Source: Cymodocea nodosa (taxonomy: Eukaryota; Streptophyta; Magnoliopsida; Alismatales; Cymodoceaceae). Taken from it: a stretch of 64,000 nucleotides of DNA. How positions within the stretch are numbered: the stretch's first letter is position 1; each line of letters begins with the position of its first letter. The stretch is from NCBI GenBank assembly GCA_036874045.1, contig CM072339.1, positions 2,177,501 through 2,241,500 on the forward strand, in the 5' to 3' direction. Below the pieces are notes generated by a model, which was not told where the DNA came from, searched no databases, and was given only the letters and a program-made list of their open reading frames with translations. A program made the translations under genes and the position numbers. Of this stretch, positions 49,487 to 61,690 are shown one piece after another.

Positions 49487-51393
49487 GGTTCTATTTGGCT
49501 TGATGTGATTCACTTATTAGTAGATGTGTAATTGAAAATTTATGTTAATATTTTAAAGAGTTGTTGTTATATGTGTTGTGATAAACTCTTATGTTATTGT
49601 CTAATATGATAAACTTTTATGTCGTTATTTGATGTAATGCGATAACTCTTATATTGTTTACATTAACTTGTTAAATGTATTACCTTTAAATATTATTTAT
49701 ACATGTACAATCAAATAATATATGTTATGATGTTTTTATATGTGACATTCTTTACAAATGAATTCAAAAGAAAGCACCCACCAATTGAGGTTGCTATTAG
49801 AAGAAAAGAAAGAAAAAGTAAGGAAAAGGTGAAAGGTAATGATATGTATGTGAGGGTTTTTTAGTACAATTACATGTCATTTTAATGGTATTAATTGTTA
49901 TTAATCACATCTATAATAAAGAAGAGCAAGATTAGAAGATTATTAGATCCTAATTTACCAAATGAAGTATATAGTTATAGGAAAATATATCATATGAGTC
50001 AACTTGTATTTCTATAATTTTGTGACTTATTGAGAAAAAAAAGTAATACATGATGGCAATAATATTACTATGGATGAGAAATTAACATTATTTTTGGTAA
50101 CAATTAGATAAAATTAAAGATATGGAGTAACATGAAAATAATTTTATCATTCAACTTCTACTATCAGTTGCATCTTCAATAAAATGTTAAATGGTATTTA
50201 AGTCGATTACTTTTAGCTAAGCATTCCTTATCTATATATAAGAAAATCTATAATGATACTTTAAGGTAAATTACTATTACTATTTTTTTTAACAACATTA
50301 ATCTTATTTTAAGTAATGCTTCTCTTGTATTTATTAATAGAATTATATTGGTACAATAGATGACATACATATAAAAGTAATAATTTGTAGAAAACAAATG
50401 ATAAAATTTAGGAATAAAAAGGTTGAATTATCACAAAATATATTAACAATTTATAATATCAAATTTTTGATATCAAATTTTTTTATGTTTTTACTAGATA
50501 AAAAGGATCTACTACTAATATTAGAGTACCTTAAGATATAATATCTCTACCTAATAAACTTCAAGTTCTACCTAGTAAGTAGTTTTAAAAAAATTCAAAC
50601 ATAAGTCAAATTATATTTAAGTATGAGTGAGTTAGACTAATTGTTATTTTAATGTAAATAAAATTTACTTAGTAGACACTGATTTTTCAAATCAATTGAA
50701 ATTTATCTACCTATTTAAAGGTATTAAATATCATTTATCTAATTATAATATATCTTGACTTCCAACACATGCTACAAAGAATTTGAATTATAGGCATTCA
50801 TAGTTAAAGACAACAATCAAACGTACATTTAGAGTTGTAAAATATCTTTTTGCAATTTTATGCAATTATATGTTATTTCCATATGAGACTCAAGTAAAGA
50901 TTGTACATGTATATTTTTTACTTTACAATTTTATACATAAAACAGATAGAAAAGATTTACTTAAAGATCTTCAATATGAGTTAAAAGAATTTAAAGGTTT
51001 TGATATTGAACAAACTTATGAAAGCATAGACAAAAAAGTTGAAAGAGTATCTACATCTAAATTAACTCAACAAAAGAAAAAAAATAATTGATAACATTTG
51101 TAACTAAATGATGTTATTTATGTAGTAAGAACATAATATATAATGTATTATCGTAAAGATGTAAATATTATTAATTTATGAATTTTTTCATAAACTTGTC
51201 AAAAATATTCAATATTTTTTTATTTAATTAATATTCTATTACTTTCTGTCATTTTCTTAACTATATATAAATATTTATATTTTCTACTAACTATTTGTTA
51301 TATTTTATAACTTTCTTTTCCATTACTTTTTATAACTTTTTAAAACTTTATTTCTATTACTTTTAATTACTTTCTAGGTAAGCAAACGAAACC
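49487..51393 (+). mobile_element. Degraded PIF/Harbinger transposase and possible TIRs
   Basis: A DDE transposase of the Harbinger type is recognisable: the block NYIGTIDDIHI (50,340-50,372) has the first catalytic Asp, followed by RFRNKK-VELSQN-like wording; a later frame (50,830-51,088) matches the family's end with TFRVVKYLFAIL and LLYNFIHK. Stops and frameshifts break it, so it is a pseudogene. Imperfect inverted ends GGTTCTATTTGGCTT (49,488-49,502) and the reverse complement GGTTTCGTTTGCTTA (51,378-51,392) may be terminal repeats; a clear three-base target duplication was not found. If these are the true ends, the SANT-like part upstream belongs to another copy. Confidence 0.65.
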
Positions 51394-54300
51394 TAAATGT
51401 TAAAATTTTAGCTATACAATTACCTTTACAATGAGCCCTTCTTCTATCTTATAAGATTTTTAAGAAAAGAGTTTTGATTCAAATACAAATAAAAACATTA
51501 CCAACATAAAAAAATGACATCAATTCAGGCTTTTTGTGAGTAGAATTTGATATGAATCTGAAGTATCATTTAATGTGTTATTTTAATATATTGTAATTTT
51601 TACATATATTCGTATTAATTAATGTCCTTTTTGCATCATCTAGCATCTATTCTGCTTCCTTTCATGCCATGAGTATTTTTACATCATTTGATGTTCATTT
51701 TCATATTATTAAATAAAATTTAACATTTTTATATAACATCAAAAAATGTGTTTTGTTGAAATTGTTACATATCAAGTCATGCTTATTATTTTATCATATG
51801 TTATCACCTACTACGTACTATTTGTTCCCTGATTATTTGAAATATTTTGTTTCGCCACCTTAAGTTCATTTGGTCTTCATCCTTATCATTTAGTGTTTGC
51901 ATAATTTGTGTAATTTTTACATCACTTACCACAACAAATAGTTGATGCGATGGCATCCATGTTAGATGTCATGCCTGCCACTAAGGTTAGATTTCAAGCA
52001 GGAGTTTCACTATATTTTTCAGAAAAAGTGTTTTTTCAATGTGTCTCTAGGGGCATCTTGTGGTTCATGCTGTTCTAGAAACTTACGGTCAAAAGTAGTA
52101 CTACTTTTTAATTAATTGGAATAGTTCAGTTAACTGGTAACAACAGTACTTGTAGTTTTCATTTAATGCTTGAATCTTGGTAAACGTTAATGCTACCATG
52201 CATTATCAAAAAAATTAGCACTGCTCTTTAATAAAGTAACTTTTCCTAAAAAGGATGTGATCTTAATCTCAATTCAAGCGCAACCTAGGTACCAGAACAA
52301 TATTATATATAAGAATTAGCTTAAGCAATCTTGTTTATGTGATGTCATTTTCCACTTATGTATGCACTTGACATTGCAGAAGTTAATTCCGTGAGTGAAT
52401 GGGAAACTTGAAAGCTCTTCCCATGCGCGGTAATACAATATCCTATCTTCACATCAACCCCGGGTAATTTTAAGCAATTAAGTTGATCGTAATTGTATGG
52501 CTTCATTTTCTTATTATAATTCAAATCTTGGTTGTCGTTTGCAATGATGATGAAAAAATAAGTTAGTGTTTTTGAAAAATCTGCAAAACTTAACGCTTTT
52601 CATTCAACATTTTTAATTCAAATTACAGTATTTTTTCAATCGAATATATTGATTACTGTAAAATGTTATCGGTTTTTTTTTTTTTTTTTTTTAAACCGTT
52701 AGTTGATAAAATCGTTACTAAATGGCATTTTAGTAATATCAGTGTGGGAAAAAAAAGGTATTGTCAATTTTATTTTATTTTTTTAAATCCACATCAAGCG
52801 TGGATAGCGGAGAAAAAATGGAAGAAAACAGAAAAATGCTGAGGCTGCACATTTGGAGCTTACGAATGTGATAAACTGATGACTGTGATGGGTACCTAAA
52901 TTTATTGTTGATGGAAAATGCTTAGGTACATACAGTACTTAGTTTAATGGACCATTTGCTAGCTGTTTCAAAAGCTAAGGTATAAAATTAGTACAGTTAG
53001 CACATGTTAAAAGATTGTTATTGATATATAGAAAAATGAAAATGCTAAACATGACGAGTTAAATATACTGTTAATATATGATAGAATATTAAGTTTGAGA
53101 AGAAGAAAAAGCATGATGAATTTCAAATTTTATTTTATTAGATTTTTTTATAATGATAATAATTTTTACGTTAGCTGATTAGATCTGAACTTTGATGGTG
53201 TGATATCATTCATTGCCTCTCAACAATTAGGTTTATTATAGCCGGTCTTGTTAGACTCTTGTACTATTTGAGGTTTTTTAGATGCTACGAAAATAAGTGG
53301 AATCTTGGGGTACTTGCAGGATTATAATTACACTACGACCTAATTAAAGGCTATCAGATCAGGAAATAGTCTTTCCAACCTAGTAATTAAGTGGACATGA
53401 TTCGTACGCCAACGTCTGTCCGTTCTTATTATAGTCATAGGAGCACAGTAAAATGAAAACATTCAAGATTCTTTGTAGTTTTGGTGTTAGCGGAGAAAAC
53501 CATCAAATTTGGAATGCACATCAGAATCAATTGGCGGAACACATCCAAATCCACAGTTTTAACCAATGACCACGGGAAATCCTGAGAAACGACATTTCCA
53601 TCATTTTCACCGTTGAAATTTCCCTTCCCTATCTTTTAAAGATTGGCCAGAAATAAAAGGAAAAATGACACTCTCCTGTCAGTCTTTAGAAATTAATCAG
53701 GGGGAAGCCCCATTCACGACAACATGCTGACATTACTCTTGTTGAAAGATACATTGAGATCAATTTTTCAAAACACATCTTGGAAAACCAAAGAAAGCTC
53801 CGCCAAAGGCGAAACTATTTGAATGACTTGTGATGCGCAAAGAAAATCTAACAAAAATTAGAGAAGATGAATCTGCAATCAACGATACCCTCCCCCCCCC
53901 CCCCCCCTACATCCCCCTTATTCAACTCACATCACATCATTTTTTTCTAGAATTCAAGTTGCTTTTAAGACTTTAAGGTTGTTCTTTAGAATGCCTAGAG
54001 GTTATCCTTTCTGATGTCATCCTACAAAAAAAAAAAATTCTGATATCATTATCAGATGGAATTCATCATTGGATTTTCTCACATACATAGAGTCTTGTGC
54101 TGTATAATGTTCATGCATGAAAAGGCACACCAGGAAATTGTTACTGGTGGCGATTCTAAGAGTATTGTCTACTGCATGATATTGCGATTGTTGTTCAACA
54201 AGTTACTATGATTTGTGAAGGTAGGAGGAATATTGTAATCTGTGTGTTGGACTGCAGAGATCTGTTATGATTTTGTAGCTTGGTGGCATACCATGATTTT

Positions 54301-55185
54301 AACCACTGCATGTTTGGTTTGCGAGGAATAATATAAAGTTTTTGGAATATCGATGTGTATATCAATCAGCTCGATACCACACGATAGTTTGTGTTTAACA
54401 TATTGTTAGACAATAATAAACTCCCTGAATGATCGTGTGCTTGTCCACCTTCTTGATTAGTCTCGTGACATGTGACCGCATCTCAAAGTTCGTGAGAAAT
54501 CTCTTATTTTAATATTTTTTATTATAGAGGTTTTGTTCATACTTTTAAGGTGTACGTTCATTTCACCTTACTCTTAATGTTAATCAGTACCAAGAATTAA
54601 GTATAAAATAGAATGAAATAAATACATCTGTGTTATTTTAGTACGTTTGACTTTAACTTAATTTTAATTCTAAGTTTTATACCTAGACAATCTTTAGGTG
54701 AGGTATGATTTCACCCTCGTACTTATGTAAAGGAGTTGCTCCCACAATCCAAAAAGTTCTCGTTTATGATAATATCTTATAATTTTTATTTTAAAATGAT
54801 AAATTAAAAATTATGTCATATAACTTGAAAAAATAATTTCTCAACATAAATTATTTTTTTTAATATCTGTTGTGTTATTCTATATAATGTATAATATTAC
54901 AATATCAATAAAAATAATTTATAATACATCAAATATTCATTACAGTACTTATTTTCTTAAAGAATAACTAAAAGGTAAATTTAAAAATCTACGTACAATA
55001 CTATTCTAATAAATAAACATCATTCTTGGATTTTTGTTATTTTCTGTTAAATTTATCAAAAGTCAATCACGGTTATAAATTAGAGTTCTAATGTCATTTT
55101 CTACTGTTTACCCCCATACGTCTGCTTCTCATTTTCTACTTAATTATACAATCGACGGTAAGATTGACGGTCGTTTCTCATTCTT
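51394..55185. other. Intergenic DNA, no gene recognised
   Basis: AT-rich, with a T run of about 20 at 52,673-52,693 and a C run of 16 at 53,892-53,907. No coding domain, terminal repeat or RNA gene was recognised. Confidence 0.5.
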
Positions 55186-55192
55186 GCTCGTG

Positions 55193-55221
55193 CTCTCCCT
55201 CTCCCTCTCCCTCTCCCTCTC
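55193..55221. repeat. CTCTCC hexamer microsatellite
   Basis: About five copies of a six-base CT-rich unit in tandem. Confidence 0.9.
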
Positions 55222-56750
55222 GACACAATTCACGATGAGATCAATGGCGTAGATCAAAATGTATAATAAAAAAATGTAATAACATGCCAATAAAACATTC
55301 CTTTTCTATTTTATCACGAGAAAAAGTTCAAACCCTAAAGGAGTTCAACCAAAATGAACTTTATAATTTGTCTTATAAAATCAACACCCAAGCTCACATC
55401 TCCTGGAGTTCCAACTTTAGCATTCAACACGTAAGTATATGTATATACGTAGAGAAGAAAGCGTGAATCCTGGATCACACGAGAGCCGAGCATTCCTTGC
55501 TTCATTATAACGTGTGATAAAGTTTAGATCTACTTCTCAGATTTGCAAGTCTTTGATTTTATTATCTTATCTTTTTCCCTATGAATTTATCCATTAGGCT
55601 ACAGGAAGAAATATCCAACTATTTTATCATCAACTTATGCCCATCTCATTTAGGTCCCTGTCGTCACGGGATTTTTGGCAACCTTCGATTTAAACCCGTT
55701 CGGTATCAGAAGAAGTTAATCTGTCTCCAAACTTAGATAATTTTGTCGAAAATATGAGAAAATACGGTATTGGGGAAAACACTCAATTTCTGCAAGAATT
55801 CACCGGGGGGTGAGAAGTCGTTGCTTTTCCAGTCATTTCCTTATCCACAGAATGGCCTCTTTTTGTGTACAAGAAGTGTTTTTTTGCCACCCCCATCCAT
55901 TCAGAAACGCACGTCTTGAGCTGTGGACATTAACACCCCTTCACGTGTATTTTACCTGCCTTCTTATTAATGCATCATTATTACTGTAGATTCCCGGAAG
56001 GTAATTTCGTCGTGACGTATAAACAAATTCCTTTGGACTTTGTGTTGTTGGTCTCGTGTACATGATGAGATCAACCACGGATTGTGCTTAGTTGATTCGA
56101 CATACCATGTGCATCAAATCTCGAATTACTACCTGCTACGTTTCGTGGCAGGTGACCATCTACCACCGCTCCAGCTCCATTATACGTTCCACAGCGCGGC
56201 GGAGGATAACATCAAAGTTGGAAAAGCCGGTGGAGGCGTGAGGAAGCGGTGGACAGAGATGTGGGACAGGCGGCGGCAGCATATCAGGGAACAGAACCAG
56301 TCAGTCATGTATTATTACGCCCATGGAAGGAGACACCGGCTCCGGCAAAGAGCAGCAGCAGAGAGATCATCCTCTCGCCCTTTTTCTTTTACCTCAAGTG
56401 GGTAAGGAAGAGAAGAGCTTTTTCTTTTTCTCCCTTCTCTCCTGTTCATTGTCCGGTCGGTCACCCATCTCTGGACTTCTTATCTCCGTCGTCCCGGTTT
56501 CGTAAATGCCGGTAGCTGGAACCACGTGAGTCGATGTACGTTCCATTTTCATCTTTTTCACGTCCTCCAGACATGACACCATCGCCAGCTAGATGAGGTT
56601 GAACGGGCGTTGTTCGTACGTGTTTAAACGTAACGTCTAATTAAGAAGAAGAAGAAATCTATCATTAAGTTAATTGCTTGAGATTTTTTTAGCAAGACGA
56701 CAAGTATAGGTTGTACGTCGTCTTCTCGCAAAGTAAAAGTGGAGGACCCT
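55222..56750. other. Intergenic DNA, GC-richer after 56 kb
   Basis: From about 56,040 to 56,600 the DNA is GC-richer and holds a 121-codon open frame without a recognised domain. It may be a leader, relic or unannotated small gene; evidence is too weak to call a product. Confidence 0.35.
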
Positions 56751-56762
56751 TTATTTATTAAG

Positions 56763-56800
56763 GGTGGTGGTGGTGGAGGGGGTGGTGGTGGTGGAGGGGG
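56763..56800. repeat. GGT/GGA trinucleotide repeat
   Basis: A purine-rich tandem repeat; on the minus strand it would read as a proline run in one frame. Confidence 0.9.
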
Positions 56801-56939
56801 TGATGCTTGAAAGTTCCAGGTTACCACAGCCAGAGTAAGTAGCCACCGGCTCCACCAGACCGAAGCATTCGCCTGTCCCTCCGGAGAACGACAGCCGACG
56901 CTGGCCTTCACTTTTTCCCACACCTTCTTCCTATTCCTC

Positions 56940-57110
56940 ATCCATGTGAAGCAAATTTTCGACGACTCATCCATGTGAAACAGATTTTTGATGAACCCGT
57001 CAGCGCAGATGTCTACCGTCAAGCGGCAGGCACCCACCGATATGTATCCCTCCGTGTCAATGCCGTCGATGTTCGGGAAATCAGGCAACGGTCCCTGCGG
57101 CCGATTAATT
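56940..57110 (-). other. Coding-like stretch, unidentified
   Basis: On the minus strand a frame runs through GPLPDFPNIDGIDTEGY and a cysteine-bearing continuation, preceded by a CGGCCGCAG sequence that could be a splice acceptor. Codon use looks genic but I know no matching family. It lies downstream of the zinc-finger gene on the same strand and may be an exon of a separate gene or a relic. Confidence 0.25.
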
Positions 57111-57752
57111 ACCGAAACGATACAAGGAAAAATCTTAACGAAACCCCAGCATATTACCGGATGGATTAGAAGTAGCTAACAGTTCAAGAAAAAAGAATGT
57201 TACAGAGAAATAGAGAACATGGCGTACACAACAATAACAAGTAGTTTAATTGATTGATTCTTCGTTCCTGCTAGGAGGAAGAATACAGGAATTTTCAGAT
57301 CTACAAGGAGTCAGTGAGGAAGCAGCTTGTGTAATAGTAGTAGATACAAAGACTAAAATCACAACAATAGAACTTTTTCCTAATTAATACTTGCTACCAT
57401 CCTTGCATTACATGATAATATTGGTGCTCTCCCGAGCAAAAAACTAAATCAATGATCATCATCGTTAATCTGCTTCACGCGGCAAATCTGCCTCCTGGAT
57501 TTTCAGACCACCCACCCATCCGCAGCACACAAGCAATAAGCTTAAAGTATTCTTGGTTTTCTTCCTCCTGCACAGAAACACCAGACACAGACATATATAG
57601 GTAGTATGTACAAAATCCACAAGCTTTGGAAACAACATCGTTCCATCTACAAAAGTTTGTTTCAGATCACTAAGAAAGAATCCAACCAACAGCAGCATCC
57701 ACCACTACCACCATTCCAGCATGCTTGGCTCTTTTTTTACGTGATATTTCTT
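57111..57752 (-). other. 3' flank of the RR-TZF gene
   Basis: Probably contains the 3' UTR. A polypyrimidine-like stretch ending TGTGCAG on the minus strand (plus about 57,573-57,580) could be the acceptor of a 3' UTR intron. No further gene is seen. Confidence 0.35.
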
Positions 57753-58910
57753 TCACTCGACCAAGTCGGAAACCCAATCCACATCAGGAGCGACCCCGGC
57801 ATCATCATCAGACCTACCATCCACCCCATTCACCTTGATCAGCTTCTCCGCCACCATGACCCTCAGGTCCCTGCCACTCTCCACCCTCTCCAATGGCTCC
57901 TCCCACCCATCAAACAACCCAATGCTACTGCCACCGATGACATTCATCCTGGCCGGAGTGGTCGGCATACCACTTAACCCACTTCGACAAAACCCCATTT
58001 TCGGCGACCCTACACCCCACGGCAGCTTCGTCCCCTTGCTTAACTGCAGCTGACGGAGGGAGACAAGTAGTTCGTTGACGGTCGTTCCACTCGGCACCGA
58101 AACACCCCTAAGCAACGGTACTCCCCCACTCGGCGAAAGAGGGGGAGAGTCCGAAGGCGGCGATATCGGAGGCGACATCAGCGTCGAAGTCGGGGAGGAT
58201 GACAAAAAATACTGCTTCTGAAACTGTTGCTGTCTCATTGGCGACCCATCGTAGGAATCAACACCACCATGACCACTGCCACCGCCAATATTACCTGGGC
58301 CCTGCTGGGTAGGAAGCACCCTAAGCTGCTCTGGAGTGTGAGCAAAGAAGCAAACCCGCCTCCTGCAGTTCACCCCGTCCTTACACGGCTGCGTCCGATA
58401 CTTGGCAGGATGAAGCCAGCACTCGAATACGCCATGCGCGAACTCACAGGAGTCCCCCCTCTTACAGTTTCCCTTGCGAAAGTCAGGGCAAGCTGTGCCG
58501 GAATAGTGGTACTTCCTCGGATCCCTTCTCCTGGCCTTCTCCCCAGGGTGGGCGTAGGGGCACTCCGTCCAGTCGTGGGACCTCCCCCGTGCGCAGCGTC
58601 GCACCTTGAACTCGTACATGCGGAACTCATCGCAGGAGTAAGCGTCCACCGGCGCGTCGGGAAACTCTCCATCTTCCGTCTCATCAGAAACATAAGCTTC
58701 ATTCGAAGGCAGAAAACGGCGGAGTGCGTTGAGAGACGAATCGCCGAGGAGAAACGGCGACAAATCACCCCCGCTGCTATTACGAGGGCTGGTGCATGCA
58801 ACGGGCACGCCACTGACGGAGTAGGGAGAAGGTGAATCATCGTAGATAGACCAAGGCGGTGTCTGAACGGCCATCGAACTCGGTTGATGGGTTATCTCTC
58901 CGATCATCAT
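57753..58910 (-). CDS. RR-TZF CCCH tandem zinc-finger protein (AtTZF2/AtTZF3-like)
   Basis: Intronless gene for 385 residues. An arginine-rich pseudo-finger C106-H112-C117-H121 (starting [12 protein letters not shown]) precedes two CCCH fingers: C141-X7-C149-X5-C155-X3-H159 and C176-X5-C182-X4-C187-X3-H191, separated by 16 residues, the plant-specific RR-TZF layout. Start MMIGE and the end [11 protein letters not shown]...DVDWVSDLV match the Arabidopsis TZF2/TZF3 (OZF) branch. Known members bind AU-rich mRNA, locate to cytoplasmic granules and nucleus, and modulate ABA, jasmonate and oxidative or salt stress responses; transfer of that role here is inference. The C-terminal half has low-complexity Ser/Pro stretches. 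The first of two adjacent ATGs was chosen; the length is normal for the family. Codon use is GC-rich compared with the kinase genes. All finger ligands are present, so it looks functional. Confidence 0.95.
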   Translation of the reverse strand: MMIGEITHQPSSMAVQTPPWSIYDDSPSPYSVSGVPVACTSPRNSSGGDLSPFLLGDSSLNALRRFLPSNEAYVSDETEDGEFPDAPVDAYSCDEFRMYEFKVRRCARGRSHDWTECPYAHPGEKARRRDPRKYHYSGTACPDFRKGNCKRGDSCEFAHGVFECWLHPAKYRTQPCKDGVNCRRRVCFFAHTPEQLRVLPTQQGPGNIGGGSGHGGVDSYDGSPMRQQQFQKQYFLSSSPTSTLMSPPISPPSDSPPLSPSGGVPLLRGVSVPSGTTVNELLVSLRQLQLSKGTKLPWGVGSPKMGFCRSGLSGMPTTPARMNVIGGSSIGLFDGWEEPLERVESGRDLRVMVAEKLIKVNGVDGRSDDDAGVAPDVDWVSDLVE

Positions 58911-58973
58911 TTTCGTTCCTTTTCTAGGGTTTTAGTCCTGGCCAAGTCTAAGGATACCAGGAGAAGAGCGGTC

Positions 58974-58982
58974 GGTTTTATA
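58974..58982 (-). promoter_or_regulatory. TATA box of the RR-TZF gene
   Basis: TATAAAACC on the minus strand, about 64 bp before the ATG, in a GC-richer setting (CCTCTATAAAACCG). This implies a short leader of some 30-40 nt. Confidence 0.7.
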
Positions 58983-59000
58983 GAGGCGTGGTTGGGATAA

Positions 59001-59271
59001 CCCACGTTAGGGTAAAAATTCTAACCATAGTTGGAGAAAGGATAATCGAGTACTGTACGGAAAAAGAGTGATCACGGACACGTGTACGGCGGTGGGAAGG
59101 CAACGGCTGAGATCATGTGCCAGGCGGTGGATATGTGCGCTCCGTTCTAACCGAGAGCACACGTTATTATAATCGAAGCACCGACTCAGGTCAATGAGGT
59201 GGAGGGAGGATCTGAATCGTGCAATTCCGATCGGACGGTTTTATGTAGAACGTATAGGGATGTGCCACGTG
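59001..59271. promoter_or_regulatory. ACGT-core (ABRE/G-box) cluster upstream of the RR-TZF gene
   Basis: Three sites lie within 300 bp of the TATA box: AACGTGGG on the minus strand (59,001-59,008), the palindrome ACACGTGT (59,078-59,085) and CACGTG (59,266-59,271). Such boxes bind bZIP and bHLH factors, and repeated ABRE cores are typical of ABA-induced promoters, consistent with what is known of TZF2/TZF3 relatives. Confidence 0.55.
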
Positions 59272-61390
59272 AAAGAGAGAGAGGAAGCCGTCGCATGGAT
59301 TGGACTGCCACGGGCGACGCCGTCCACGTCGCGCGGATGACTTGGGAAGGGGGCCAGCGATATACGGATGCGGACGACCACTGATCGGATCTAGTTCGAC
59401 TCGGATCCGGATTCGCCTTATTTTCAGATAAATTGTTCTGACGTCGGACGTATTTTTCTTTAAACTTAGAGTATGGATTACAATTATATTATTATTGTTA
59501 TTATTATTATAAGATAAGATGAATGGATGGGCAGATTGATTGATTGATTGAGCGAGGGATAAGGATGGGACAAGGCAACGGGGGTGAACGGTGAGATAAG
59601 GACGCAGGACCAGCGTGTGGGGAGGCATGCGAGATCGTGGGGGTGGCATGGGCCTCTTGCATCTTTTCCTCCCGGCGGTACCACTCGCACGTGTCGGACG
59701 ACCTCCGCCCATTCACCGGTCGTTTTCTGAGACTGAGCTTCGCCCTTAATAGTTTTTCTTTCTATTTTAAAAAAGAGGTAAAAAGATTAAATTAAAAGTG
59801 CCAGACGCGGTAAAAGAAATTCGGTGTTAAACTTGTCGATGAAATCATCCTCCAGCGCTAGGGATAACCCAATCCCTACCTATGGTTTCCAGATTAATTG
59901 CGAAACATGGCAAGGATAGAAAGTAGCCAAACGCAGCCCGAATTTGGAGTAGGCAGGAGGAGCTCGAGTCCCGTTTGAAAAGTCTGGAGTTACGATTCCA
60001 CTTATCAAATGGAACTTTAATAACATTTAATCACAAAGATCAACAAGGGATGGGACAAAACCATGCATCTTCTGGGTGTTTGCTTTTGGAAGTTGAAGAA
60101 AGAATATTTCTTTAGAAAATCTTACGAAGGAAGATCACATCTGACAAACGTTACCTACCTTCCACTTGTTTGCCATTTTACTCCTCTACTGCACCATTCT
60201 TGAGCGACAAGACAAAGTATTCTTGGGGTCTAGGCTTGTGCTTTGGTAAAGTGTCTTTGGAAGTTCTCACTTATCCACTCCTCTGTCGCCAGCCCCCAAG
60301 ATGCCTAGGGTTCCGTATTTTTTCATGCACGCACTGTGCTCTGCAGTGTCTTTTTTACAAAGTTAAAATATTTTACAAAATTCGAACTTGCATCTAAAGG
60401 AACTGTGAGTGAGTGTGAGAGCTTTATTTTCATATCACCCAACTACGTAATCTTATGTCATTGTGTCTGCCAATGTTGTTGCAAGTACATCAAAACATTG
60501 ACGAAATATCTTCGATTAATTTAAATTTAATCATATTTATAATTTTTTCTAATATTTCTATCTTGGTAAAAGTAAAAAAAAAATCACCGTTATTAAAAAA
60601 GTTTCTAATGAAGTATATATCTTTTCGATAAATTTTCTAATCGAAATACTGTCCATCTTGTCTTAATTTTTCACCATTTAGACTATAATTATTATTATCC
60701 CGGTTGTCGTCATCGTCACCACATGCCTGCTCTTCTACTTACTGTCGTGGCAGTCCACTACCGCAAGATTTTGGAGTCATGCCTAACTTCGTCTTAAAGC
60801 GTTTTTTTTTGTTGACCAATCAAGAACATGGAGGATTATATTTTTACTTAAACCTAAGTTTTGAAACATTATCTTTCATAATTGAAAAAGTTGATGAACA
60901 TTACTATCCTGTTGGTTGTTCCGACATCTCATGTTGGGAGCACTACTGCGTTGCCAATAATCGTGCAGGAACATGATTCGTGAAAGGGGGACCTTGCGAC
61001 TTATGCGTGGAAAGTGACAGTGTTTTTAAATGCAGTAATTAAGATAAAAGATAAAAAATATAAAGTTCAACTTTTATGAACTTCTATCCTTCTTTCTCAG
61101 ATTTTTGTAATTTTAACATTAAGAATGATGATTTTATCTTTTTTAAGGACGTTGAAATATAATTTTTTTTAACATTTTCATGTCATTAAGCATGAAAAAT
61201 ATTCAATAGCTAATAGTGTAAATTTATTACCTTTTAAAAGAAAACTAGAAATTCTGTTGAATACAAACTTGAAAGATTATACACTTGAAATTGATTGGAA
61301 TTAAATTTATTAAAATTCAATTCCTAAAATTTTTATGTTCATGCAATTGAAATTCAAAGAATTAAATTTCAACAAAATCCAACATACAAA
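59272..61390. other. Intergenic DNA, no gene recognised
   Basis: GC-richer distal promoter DNA to about 59,720, with an ATT/ATA run near 59,487-59,510 and a TTGA run near 59,536-59,550, then AT-rich sequence. Open frames of up to about 170 codons here are on GC-rich DNA opposite or overlapping each other and resemble no protein I know. Confidence 0.45.
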
Positions 61391-61690
61391 TGTTCATTTA
61401 AAAGGAGAGCCAAAATTCGTTTTTAACCCACACAACTCTTAAACACATGGAATTACTTAAGCCCCATTTTCGTGCAGTCCCTATCTTTGCATAATTTCCA
61501 TTTTTGCATGGTGTTTTTCTTTGTCCACCCCCATCTTCTTGTAATCATGTAGTCCTTATCATTATGGAATTGTATAGCTTCAACTTTACATAATCTTTGT
61601 CTTTGTGTAGTCCCCACTTTCATGAAATCATGTAGACCCCATCTTTACACAACTCCTATCTACACTTAAGATAAGATTCAATCACTCATG
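61391..61690. repeat. Degenerate short repeats
   Basis: Phrases of the type CCCCATCTTT...CATAATT / GTAGTCCC recur about every 25-40 bp (near 61,462, 61,485, 61,528, 61,590, 61,610, 61,637). They look like a decayed minisatellite or the internal repeat of an LTR. Confidence 0.4.

Noticed and set aside
49487-51393. Assigning a three-base TSD to the Harbinger ends
   Set aside because: The flanking triplets do not agree clearly, so I did not claim it.
58227-58840. Long frames opposite and overlapping the RR-TZF gene (for example 202 codons on the plus strand)
   Set aside because: They are side products of GC-rich coding DNA; the minus-strand frame has full family similarity from start to end.
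59191-59712. 173-codon minus-strand frame upstream of the zinc-finger gene
   Set aside because: Low-complexity composition including an Asn/Ile run from an ATT repeat, no conserved motif, and several competing frames on the same DNA.
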